A stretch of DNA of 64,000 bases from Nageia nagi (taxonomy: Eukaryota; Pinophyta): NCBI GenBank assembly GCA_050084985.1, contig JBITNC010000001.1, positions 125,984,001 through 126,048,000 on the forward strand. Direction: 5' to 3'. The position numbers and the translations under genes were made by a program. Of the stretch, positions 12,133 through 23,649 are shown piece by piece; the first letter of the stretch is position 1; each line of letters opens with the position of its first letter. The notes under the pieces were generated by a model that worked only from the letters and a program-made list of their open reading frames with translations, did no database searches and was not told the origin of the DNA.

Positions 12133-12673
12133 TCTGGAGCCCTCGACATTTAAAGGATGTATAAGGTGGAGAAAAATTTAAAATTTTTCTTTTAAGTCAA
12201 GTGAAATTCATTATCTTTCATACTTTTCCCAAGTCAAGTTTTCTCCAAAATCGCCGAATTGACCAGGTGGAGGTACAAAGCATCTCGGTCGAAGGATGAT
12301 CAATATTTCCTTAGAACGTAGCGTATAGTGCAAGTCATGATCCAATAGATTGTCAAGTTTTCTGTAAAATCGCGGAATTGACCGGGTAGACGTAGAAACA
12401 TGCTAACAGGTCTCGACATTTGAAAGATGTGTGAAGTTAGAAAAAAATTTAATATTTTTATTTAGTCAACTGAAATTCATTGGTTTTCATACTTTTCGGA
12501 AGTCCAGTCTTTTCTAAATCACCGGATTGACCGGGTAGAGGTAGAAAGCATGGCGGTCCAAGGATGATCAATGTTTGCGTAGAACGTGGCGTATAGTGCA
12601 AGTCGAGCAACATTCATACGTTGGAAAGGATAGTCAATGATCCAATAGATTGTCGAGTTGCAGGGATAGTCAA
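12133..12673 (-). promoter_or_regulatory. Upstream region of the intact RLP with internal duplication and W-box-like cores
   Basis: This 541-bp flank is shared with the RLP copies at 36357 and 49139. It contains an internal tandem duplication: the block starting CTCGACATTT at about 12142 restarts at about 12412, and a partial third copy (GAATTGACCGGGTAGA) lies near 12375. TTGAC cores, the invariant part of WRKY-binding W boxes, occur on one or other strand at about 12196, 12233, 12259, 12352, 12378, 12465, 12527, 12633 and 12669. Some match TTGACC or TTGACT. The flank is cut off abruptly at 12673 by the left LTR of a retroelement. W-box function is inferred from sequence only. Confidence 0.55.
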
Positions 12674-15600
12674 TGATGCCATGAGATCTTCAAGAAAGCA
12701 CAAGAATTTTTTGACTCTAAGAATAAATTAGTCAAATGAGAAATAAAGTTAAACTTTTTATTTAATTTGTCTAAGGTCTTTTATTTTAAATTTAGAATCC
12801 TTGTGAAGAAGGTGTGTTATGTTCCCTCATGTTTTGCTATGAATACCTTATGTTATGATAAAACATGTTTCATTATTGTTTGTGTTAAATGAAATAAGAG
12901 AACTTCAAACTATAGTAGTTAACATAAAGGACTCTGTTAATCCAATAGGGGAAGGATGTCATAGCCCAACTCCCTATTGTAGATTCCCTTGCTAGATTTA
13001 GGACTATGTGGTATTTGTTTAGTATGAAATAAGAGGACATTGTGATGTCTTATTTCACTTATAGTATTTTTATGAAATTGATTTGAAAATGATCTTATAA
13101 AAATATGATATTATCTATCCTTCTTCATACAAGATATTGTTGAGGTGTACATATTGTGTTGTGTAGATGACAAGTAAAAAGACGAGATGCTCATAGGTAC
13201 AAAGATGATAACATAGGATGGATCTAGGATCCAAAACAAAGATCTAATATGACCACTACTAAATTGCTTCCAATTAGTAAGAAACATATAGTTACATGGG
13301 GCGATGATAATTGAGAGTCCCCCTAGGATGTGTGTTGAATGTTTATTCTTGTTAGTTATCTATTATAAAGATTCTGCCAAGGACTCCTTTAAGAGAACAT
13401 TAGTAGGGGTAGGTGATTTATTGAATTTTCAGTACATTTAGATATTAATTTCATTAATTAAAGATTAATTCAATTAATAAGATTATGTGATTCTAGATTA
13501 ATTTAATTAATGTGATTAATTAAATTAGCAAATTTATAAAAATAATACTTAATACTTAAAATTAATAATGATAATAATAATAATATATAATAAATTAAAA
13601 TAAAGTAATAAAATAAAAATAATTATGGATAAGGTTAAGGAAAAGATAAGTTTGACACATGATCGGATAGGCTTAAGTGACAACTAAGAATTAGATGTCA
13701 TAAAACAAAATATTCTTATTTTATTAAAAATTAATATTTAGAAAAATTATAAATATAGCCTTAGAGTTCACATTTTGAAAGGAATTGCTAGTAAGAAGTG
13801 AAGCTCTACAAAAATTGTAAGTTAAGACAAGAGCTAGGGTTTTCAAGGCTTTGGATAGTCTTAGGCAAATCACTTGAAGATGCAAGGTTATGCTGTTGAA
13901 TTGGAAGGTTAACCATTTTGCTTTGCGAATGATTTTTTTTTAGCATTCAAGGGTTTTGGAGTCTTTTCAAGAATTTGATCAATTTGATAGCATTTATAAG
14001 GTTGGTCCATCTTAATTTCTTGGTTAGGTTATATAGAAATGATATTATATTTTTTTCTCTATAAGGATGAAAGAAAAATAATAGTTTCCAATTAGAAAGT
14101 AAAGAAAATATTACTTTAAATGTGGTATTTTTAGAAAATATTATGATTTAGGACTTATTATGCTTTGAATTGGTTTATTTTTCTTTGATCTAGTTATTTT
14201 GGTTTGATCCATTACAAATTCAAATATTGATTTGATTCTTTATTTAGAGCTAAGAATTTGGTCTTGTATGAAATTCATCATATTTTGCAATGAAAGTTTT
14301 CAAAAACTCATCATTAGTATATTGGAAATAACTTTGATATATGAACTCAAATTCATTTGAAATTTGGAGGATAATTCATGGACATGTATATGAACAAAAC
14401 TTAGAAATATTTTTCTAATTAAATATAAGAGAAAAATATATATGCATTCTAATAAGGAAAGCTTTTAAGGACTACATTTTTGATCTATTAGATTATAGAT
14501 ATTAAGTTTAATTTATTAATTAATAGGATGCATATAGAAAAGAATACATTTACTTTAGTATAAAGGAAGAATTCCTAGTTAAGAATTAGTATAGAGATGA
14601 AGATTTTCTTAAAAGATTAAAGAGATTTGGATAACTAAAAAGGAAGATTCTAAGAAACATAAATTATGTTAAAGGAAATCTATTTTTTTATCAATGCTAA
14701 AAGAAATTAGGAAGGAAATGAATTTATGTGGAATCAAGTTTGGATTTATATTCTTTTTGAAAAATTAAATCTAGTTTTGAGTATGTAACCTAGGAGATTC
14801 TTGGTAGATTTTTATGTGAGAACATCTTTTCTTACGTATTGCAAAAGTAATTGCATTAGAAAAAGAAATTTGTTCTGATCCAAGTACACCCTTGAGCTAC
14901 CATGTTCAACAAAGGTGGCTTCGTGCTTGTAAGCCATCCTTGCTTATTCAATTGATTGTGGATATTACTTTATATTTCAAAAAAGATATTTGTATCGAGA
15001 TTTTGGAAATATATTAATGTAATAAAAAGATGGTTTGTATGCTCTTGTATTACTATACATTAGTATACAATGAGAAAATGATGATGTATTATCTATATAT
15101 ACAATGTGTAAGACATAGCCATGTATGGAATACCCTTATGACATATGGATGGTATGTTAATCATATTATAGGTGCAATGATGATGTGATAAATATGTTGG
15201 TGTGATGTTCATATTTCATTGTAAGATGGCAATGTGATGGACTATGATAACATTTATGATGTTCTTATAACATTAATGTAGAACATTAATTCATATTCAA
15301 GATGAATTTAATATGATAATTTTATGTTTAATTGTAAATGAATACTCTTGACTTTGCTAGATAAGAATTGTTGTAAAATTATATTCTCTTTTAGGATTGA
15401 ATGTTAGGATGATGTTAAGAAGTAATATCAAAGGAATTTATATTCCATGATGTTATGATGGATAAGGTGCTTTCAATAATTATATTTCCATGTTGTTAGA
15501 TTATTTTTGTAGAAATATTATTGGTTGAGTAGGAGTAATAATGTTTCTAATGAAATGAGTCATGAATGTCTTATGGTATACTTCTATAGTTGTGAGAAGA

Positions 15601-16265
15601 TATAACCTAGTTGAAGTCCAAATATACCTAAGTAAGAGTTACTATACTTGGAAAAGCTATAATGAAACTAGGTGTGAGACTTAGTAATTATTACCTAGTA
15701 TGTTGACATAATTCTAAGAATTGAATATGAAACCTAGTTACAACCTTAGGTAAGATTTGAGCATTATATTACGAAATTAAAGAATTATCAAATATAATAA
15801 TTCAAGAAGTTCTTTATACAAATGAATTCAAGATGAGAAAAATGATTATTAGAAAAGATAACTAAGAAATTCTCAAGATTGGTCATGAAGGATCTTGAAG
15901 TACTTAAATTACTGATCTTGATGATGGATTTGATCTTTATAAGTTGAAATACCATAAGCAAGATAGAATATTTTAAGATAAGTTAACTAAGTGATAAGGC
16001 TATTATTTTCAAAGATGAACATTCTAGATAGGCCATTTAGGATATTTAATAATAAGGCTAAATATTGAAAGGTAAATGGTGTTATCATCTAATAATGAGA
16101 TCATAAGTCAAGAATGATGGCATTTGAAACTATTAAATGATCTTAATCTCATAGTTCATAAGTAGCTTTTAAACTTTCATAATTGAATATCCATGTATAT
16201 TTGTATATTGGCTAAAATAATTATGGTCATTACATAAGGGTTTTTTTGGAATTAGAGTTAGTTCA
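12674..16265 (+). repeat. Left (5') LTR of the large retroelement, 3.6 kb
   Basis: Pairs with 28222-30445. Clear alignment runs over 12674-14583 and again over about 15949-16265. The 1,365 bp between (14584-15948) has no counterpart in the right LTR. The exact end is uncertain by about 13 bp, because GCTTTGATA and the primer-binding site form a small palindrome just beyond 16265. No coding sequence recognised. Confidence 0.75.
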
Positions 16266-18339
16266 AAGGCTTTGATATTTGGTATCAAAGCATAGGTTTG
16301 TAGGTTCACATAAGCAATCCTAAAGTTTAACCAAGAACTTTTGTTCATGGGAAACTGATGGCATCTCGATAATTCTAGGGTAACTCATAATAATAAACTT
16401 TGGAAGAACATTCCATGAGAATAAAAATCTTAATAGATATGAATAAGAGAAGTATGAAAATCAAACATAGTCTTGCTAGGGAAAGGAAGAAACCTAAAGT
16501 AATTAAGTTATTTGGACATGGTGATGGTAAGGAATACAAGAAGGTATGTGGTACCCTCAAGAAGTTATAAATGTTTGAGAAGAATAAAATTATTGGTAAA
16601 ATATAAAAACATACCTTATGATGAACATTTAAGGTAAAGCATAAGGTTTTTTAACTAAGGTTAAATGATAAGATATGGTATTCCTCTAAGGAGATGGCCA
16701 CTTAAGAATAGAAAAAACTTCAATAAGTTGGTATGAAAGAATAGTGCTCTTAATTGTACTAGTTCTAAGAGAAGTTTTCAAAAAAAAAAATTCATACCTA
16801 TTGCCAAATATACTTGATCAAACAAAATTGTAAGCATAAATAGGCTATGAAAATAGATCTTTTAAATATATTGGTTAAGAGATATATCTAGTGATGAATA
16901 ACCTTGAGAAGGTTATAAGATAGGTTAAGATTGTTTTTTATTAAATAAGAAATGAAGAAATATAAATAATAACTTTGTATGATTTTTTTTAAAAAAAAGT
17001 GTTGAAATTTTAATAATATCTTGATTATTCTTGTGAAGAATAAAGAAACATCAAGAAATCAAGTAACTCAACCATGATGATTCATTGGGAAAGGTAACCT
17101 TATGGATTCAAAAACCAAAAAAATATTTTTTTCCACTTTCAAGATGCTATAGTTCAAGAAGGAGACAATATATCAAAATCAATGGAGTTTTGCATCTAGA
17201 ATAAGAGATTTCCATCATGTTGGTAGAAAAAGAATAACAAATTCAAGTAAGATCCAAAAAGAGATACCTTCCTCGTAAATAACAAAGAAGAAATTGATTT
17301 TTTAAAAGGAATATATATTTGAAAAAAATAGTTTTTCAAGCAAGAGCTGTAGTGAGCCATCATATCCATGGTAATGAAGTCATATTTGATGAATACCTCC
17401 TAGGATAGAATGAAGATTATCATTTTGAATCAGATAATAAGTCAAAAATTCAAGAGATAATAGAGTACAAGTATAGTTTGTTGCTACCTATTGAAGTAAA
17501 TTCAATACAATGAACTCCACTAAGCATTGAGGAATTGAACCTTTGCATAATTATTGAAAGGTTGAATGCAAATGATGCTAACATAAACATTGAATATTTT
17601 AAGAACATTGAAAGGATTCAATATGTATTAGATATCCCTTGAAAGGAATGATGTAAGGATTCATAAAAGTAGGATATGAATAAATAAGTATTTTGTAAAG
17701 GAAATAAATGATTTTATACTCAATGCTCAAGTAAAGAGAAGGATGCAAAAAAGTGAAGATCCAATCTTGTGTAGAAGACTCAGATCATTATAATTGTATT
17801 AAGAATAATTATTTATCAAGAATGGTTATGGTATATAAGAAAAACCTTCAAATGAGGTAAATAAATAATTCAAATTTGAATTTTGGAAAAGTATAAAGAA
17901 CATATCTCTTTATCTTTGAATAAAGTAAAAACAAATTCAAATATGGAAAGGTGATATACAAGATCTTTTAGTAAGCTAAAGACTTGAACCTACTCCAAGG
18001 TAGTTTCCCTTAGTTATAGAAAGTGATAGTTTAAACCATTCAATGTTTATTGTAATATTAAAACATATCAAAAGTTTGAAAGTTATTAGTGAAAGGCTGA
18101 TCCAACACCAAGGAAAGAACAAATTAGAAATTTCAAAACATTCAACACTAGCTCAATTATGTTAAGTCACAATTGATATGAAGAATAAACTTTTAAGAAA
18201 GAAATTTGTATTCATAGATTCATTATGATTCAGTTCAGTATGATTCAAAAATAGTAATAAAATTAGAGAGGCTTAATAATGGTGAAAGTGATAAACCAAT
18301 GAATATGATCAAGAATTGCAAAAAAGAAAATTCTACTAA

Positions 18340-18640
18340 TGGAATTTATAAAAAAAAATATGGTGATACAATTGAAGCTTGGGTGAAAGAACTTAATATC
18401 TATTTTGAGACCAGAAAACTATAACACCTATCAAAAAGATAGGTGGGTTGTTATGCTACTTGAGTAGTAAACACTAAAATGGTGGAAGAACCTCATGAAA
18501 GATAGAAAAATAAAGACTAAGTATGTTTAAATAAGTTCATTAATGAAACACTTGATGAATTTTATAAATTAAGTAAATAAGTAGGTTAGTTAAAGAATAT
18601 CATAGGTAGTTAATGAAAGTAATGAGGTATAGGATCTCAA
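18340..18640 (+). pseudogene. Degenerate gag-like coding in the large retroelement
   Basis: From about 18359 one frame reads YGDTIEAWVKELNIYFETRK, interrupted soon after by stops, then VNTKMVEEPHE and LNKFINETLDEFYKL. Spacing and composition resemble the capsid region of Ty3-type gag (EAW..E...YF). Very decayed; assigned on this resemblance and on its position between primer-binding site and right LTR. Confidence 0.3.
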
Positions 18641-18843
18641 AAGTTCCAATTAAGAAAGTCCATTAGTTTATCAAAATACCTTAAAGATAAAGAATTATTG
18701 CTACTACACAATTCTTTGGGAATCCATCCACCAATGTATATGTTAAGAAAAAAATATTTTCCATCAAAGGAATCTAGTTAAAGACTTGAAGACAATAATG
18801 AAAAGTAAAACAAGGAAAGAGAAGAAAGAAAATGATAAGGATG

Positions 18844-19323
18844 TTAAAGAATTACAATATAAACTAAAAAACTCTTAACTTACAAGATCACATGAAATCT
18901 CATAATTCACATCTAACAAACTCACAAAGTAATCTCACAAAGATAACATAAGATGTAAGTGATTCCTCTAACTAGGAGTACATCCACTAACTAGATCTCT
19001 CTTGATCTCAAATATGAACTCTTACAATTCTCCTAATCTTATCTCCTAAACACTATCCTATAGCATAACTTTTCTCATCAAATTGGTGTGTAATCTCAAA
19101 GAAAATGCATTCTATTTATAAGATAAAATCCCTCTTTGAATTACCCTTTTACTCAATGTACTCCCTTTTACCCAAGGGGCATGCTCATGACATGGAGTGT
19201 AGGGAAAGTTACATTATCATATTCACTTAAATACTTAAGGTATGAATGATACTCTTAAGTATTAGTGAATTTACAAAGAAGATTAATGTAAACCTTTACA
19301 ATAATATGTTATACATACCAACA
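18844..19323 (-). repeat. 3' LTR of the copia element
   Basis: 480 bp, paired with 26730-27229. On the minus strand it starts TGTTGGTATG. The terminal CA has mutated: the plus strand begins TTAAAGAATT where the partner has TGAAAGAATT. Confidence 0.88.
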
Positions 19324-20089
19324 CTCCCCTTTAATGTAATATTGGGATAGAATGAATAAAAGAGAAAGTAAGAGAGTTCTCCTCAAATAGATACAAGAAA
19401 GATGAGAACTTTTAACATATTTATAAAGTAAGAAAGATCTAATTTGAGACTCACTACTTTTATATAATATAATCATTAACTATAACTAATTTCAATATAC
19501 ATGAAGTAGTCGACCAATTGAAAGTTATGAAGAGTCTCCAAAAGTCTGCATACCTGAAGTAAGTAACCTGCAAGTTATAAGAGTTCAAATAATAAGATCA
19601 ATTAGATACAACATATTTATATAAACTAAGATAAATGAATTATATAAATACCATCATGAACTGATCAATGGTATACAATAAGTTATCACAAAGATGCTAG
19701 GCCAAAAAACTCAGTCATTTACTGTATATAAAACATGTGTTGATTATTATAACAAAAATAGAGTATGCACATACAAGTTTTTCATATATGGATAATTGAA
19801 TAGTGTTAAAAGACACAAGAGTTCCTCAAACATGGATAACTAAATAGTACTAAATTGCCCAATCTTTTTGCTTTAAAAAAATTTATACAATAAGTTCCTC
19901 ATGTAGAATGAATTTACCATGAAGGTGTATAGTAAAATCCATACTATACAACATAAAATCCTCCTAAAAGTGAAGTTGTTATCACAAATATGAATTCAAC
20001 ACAATAATTCAAACTTCACTTTCCCTTAAAGCCAACTTTACTAATCTAATAACATACCTAAGCTTATATAATTGAGCTTTTGAGAGGGG

Positions 20090-21300
20090 CTTGGTAAATA
20101 AATTAGTGAAGTTTAAGGTGGATAGATAATATTTCGAGTGTATGATACCATCAAGAACTTTCTTCTTGATGAAATGTACCTAGATTTCCATATGTTTTAT
20201 TTTTTGATGGAATATAGGATTCTTAGCCAAAGAAATAATAGACTAATTATCTTAAGAAGTTAAAGATGAGTGAATTTGCTCATACCTAATTTCATTCAAA
20301 AGATACCTTAGTTAAATAGCTTCTTGCTTGCAACAAACATGGTATTGTATTCAACTTCTATGGTAAAAAGAGAAATAGTAGATTGCTTCTTGAAAGCCTA
20401 AGAGATAACATATCAACCAATGTTAAATACATATGTAGAGGTTGTTTCCTATCATATTTATCTCCATAGTCAGAATTTCAGAATCTAGAGATAATAATTG
20501 AGGGTAATTTAAAATACTTGAAAGTAAGATCCTTAGTCCTTACAACATTCTTTAAGATTTGCTTAATAGCATTAAGGTGCTCAACATATGGTTTTTGCAT
20601 TAATAGTGCTATCAAATTCACTGTAAAGTTAATATCAAGCCTAGAAATAGTCAAATATAAAAAAATACTAATTAATTACCTATAAGCTGTAGCATTAACT
20701 AATTGAGAGTTGGAGCTCAGATAAATAATGATTCCAAGAGAGACTAAGATCATAGCATATCTACATTTTTTCATTCCAAACTTCTATAAGATGTTTGATA
20801 TATTCTTAGATTGACTAAGATAAGTATAATCTTTGTATTGGTACACTTATATTCCAAGATAATAGTGTAAAAGATCAATATCAATTATTTCAAATATTAA
20901 TTTAAGTTTGGATATGCATTTTTGAATGATTTTTTTATTATTTTTAATTATCAAAAGATCATCCACATAAAAGAGAATCAATACATCTCTTTTTTAAGTG
21001 AGCATATATAAATTAGAGTCTAGAAAGTACTTTAAGAAATCAATATCTATAAAATATCTTGATATCTTTTTATACTAGGCTCTAAGTGCTTTTTTCAATC
21101 CATATAATGACTTCTTTAGATTGCACACAAAGGACTCTTTACCTTTCATAATGAACCCTTCTAGTTGATTTATAAAAATTTTATATCTAAGTCACCATTG
21201 AAGAATGCACTCTTGATGTCAAGTTGAAATAATTTTCATCATTGAGCTACAAAAAGAGTAAAATTAAATCTCATAATAGGCATCTTTGCTATGGGAGCAA
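20090..21300 (-). pseudogene. Copia reverse transcriptase and RNase H relic
   Basis: Read on the minus strand, the reverse transcriptase blocks FVCNLKKSLYGLKKALRA (about 21140-21080) and FYVDDLLI (about 20975-20950) match copia polymerase signatures. The catalytic YVDD is intact. Further down, VEYNTMFVASKKL (about 20350-20310) corresponds to the RNase H motif usually written TEAEY. Many in-frame stops and several frame changes separate these blocks, so no enzyme can be made. Confidence 0.8.
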
Positions 21301-21479
21301 AGGTTTTCTTGTAATTTACATCGTATTTCTAAGTAAAACCTTTAACTACTAACCTTACCTTGTATTTCTTAATATCTTTGATTGAGTTGAATTTGACCTT
21401 ATAGATCCACTTATTACCAATCACATTCTTCTCATTGATATAAGAAACCAAATTCTATATTTTATTTTTCATAAATGCC

Positions 21480-22450
21480 TCATACTCCACTTTCATAGCT
21501 TCCATCCAACACTCATGCTTAGAAGCTTCTTTGAAGGTTAAGGGTCATGCTTTTTGTTAATCTTATAAACTAAGGATTTGCTTAAGGTCATGCTCCTTGT
21601 TACTATTTTTGTTGAAAAATTTTGATCCTAAGGTGACTTGTTTACTTCAATATCTAACCAATTAGATGCAATTGAAGAGTCCTTTAGATTATCTACATCC
21701 TTATTAAAAGTAGATTATTCAAGAAGTTCATTAAATTTTACATCCTTTGAAATGAATACTTCTTTATAGGATAGAGAGTAGAGCTTGTAGCTTCTATGCT
21801 AACTTTTATAACCTGTAAAGATGCAGTTTTTAATCTTTTTATCTAACTTCTTCCTTTTTTTATAAATAATGTAGAAGAATGTTTCATAACCAAACATCTT
21901 AAGGTATGAAATGTTAGGTTTTCTTTTTGATCATATCTCAAAAGGAGTTTTACCCTAAATAACTTTTGTAGAACACCTATTCAAAGTGTAAATAGCAATG
22001 GTTACTACTTTACTCTATAAAAAATAAAAAAAATTACCCAACATGCATCTAGCCATTTCTATAATTATTCTTTTTTTTTTGTAACAGCATTCTACTAAAG
22101 AGTGTAAGAAATCATAAACTATCTCTTCATTCCATACTTAGCACAATAGTCATTGAACTCATTACTATTATATTTTTTCTCTATTATCTGATCTTAGCAT
22201 CTTGATTTTAAGGTTAGTTTGATTCTCAATAAAGGTATTAAAATTTTTAAAACTCTTAAAGGTTTGATCCTTATGCTCAAGTAGATACCTAAAGGTCATC
22301 CTACTAAAGTCAGCAATGAAGGTCAAGACATAAGATGCTTCTCTAAATGATTCAATCTGAAATGAATCCATCAAATCTAAATGCATAAGTTGAATAAGTT
22401 GAGATGCTTTTATTTTCTTATCTTTTTCAAACTTTTTTCTATGCATCTTA
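21480..22450 (-). pseudogene. Copia integrase relic
   Basis: An open stretch at 22168-22446 carries the integrase core: LIQLMHLDLMDSFQIESF, then YVLTFIADFSRMTFRYLL and TNLKIKMLRSDN, where HxDL and RSDN correspond to catalytic acidic positions. Downstream (lower coordinates) come FNDYCAKYGMKR, MARCMLG and FGYETFFY-like blocks typical of the copia integrase C-terminal part, now broken by stops. Confidence 0.82.
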
Positions 22451-22824
22451 CCAAGAATGCACCTCTCGTATAGACCAATTTAAGAAGAAAAAAATAAACT
22501 TTCCATAAGTTCTTGATCTTTTGTGACTTGAATACTCTTATGGTTAAGGTACCCTAAATGTTGGTGTTAAATATTACCTTTAGAACATATATTTATACAA
22601 GACATATCTTTTATTAGAATTTGATCCATAATGTAGAGATCATCTTTGATTGATCCTTTAACCAACATAGCAAGTATTTTCTTAATGCACTAAGATTAAA
22701 AGTTGAACTCAAAAGATTACTCTTTTATAACAATTTAGATTATGAATAAAAGGTTCATCTTAAGCTTAAGAACATAAAGCATATTATCAAGAATCTTCTC
22801 ATGAATCAACACACTCCTAATTCT

Positions 22825-23420
22825 TTAAACTTCAAAGGTAGAGTTATTACCTATCATAATTGCATCTTTTCTATACTTATAAAAGTTTGCAAATTTTTTA
22901 TTTTCAAAGCATAAGTGATTAGTGCAACTAGTGTTATCAATCCAATCAAATAAAAAAATGCAAGACATGGAGTAGAGCATCATAGCAAAATTAGTTTGAA
23001 TATTCTTCTTTTCTTTAAAGTTCTTTACATTTGCATTACATTTGTTCTTTTTCTCTCTTTTTTTTGTAGCAATCAACTTCTTTATGATCTTAGATGCCAT
23101 AATAATTACAATTACCATCAAACTTTTTTTTATGATATGGATTGTTTACTTTGCTTTTCCATCTCTTTGCTTGAAGTGGTTCTTATCGTTGTTCTTACTA
23201 TTATTGTTGTTATTTTTGTTGTTGTTGTTGTTATCATTATTTCTACTATTATTGTTACCATTAACTATTTTTTTAAATCTTTTAGAGGAATAAGGATAAA
23301 ATTCTTTTTTATGGTTGAACTTTTTCTTAAAAAGAGTTTTGATTTCTCCAAGAGAAACATTATTATCCTTATGAAAAGAAATCAACATCTTTTTGTTAAG
23401 GATTTTCTCATGATTCAAAA
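22825..23420 (-). pseudogene. Copia gag C-terminus, zinc knuckle and protease region relic
   Basis: On the minus strand an asparagine-rich linker (23180-23290, a GTT/ATT-type low-complexity run on the plus strand) precedes a zinc-knuckle relic near 23130-23085. It reads CNYYGI, a stop, then DHKEVDCYKK, so one cysteine of CCHC has become tyrosine. After a frame change comes FDWIDNTSCTNHLCFENKKF and IMIGNNSTFEV (22960-22825). This aligns with the copia protease region around the usual DSG active site, here DNT. Both changes would abolish function. Confidence 0.7.
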
Positions 23421-23649
23421 AGAACTTAGAAAAGTTCTCAAGGGAAAAGACTTTTTTTTATCAAACCTTATTTCCATAACCATCATAAAGTTTTTAAACT
23501 TTGAAGAAAGGTTTTGAAGAATGATAAAGACCATAAACTCATCATTGATCCAATTGCACCTACAAACAACAAGTTAGATCCTTGGGTTAATAATTTTATT
23601 CAAGTAAAAAGCTATATTTTCATCTTTTTTTTGATAAGATTGAAGTAAT

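Noticed and set aside
16271-16291. tRNA gene or regulatory hairpin at the palindrome GCTTTGATA...TATCAAAGC
   Set aside because: Best explained as the primer-binding site and adjoining LTR end; no cloverleaf is present.
22996-23517. Plus-strand 173-codon frame of hydrophobic residues
   Set aside because: Antisense of the Asn-rich gag region of the minus-strand copia element; low complexity.
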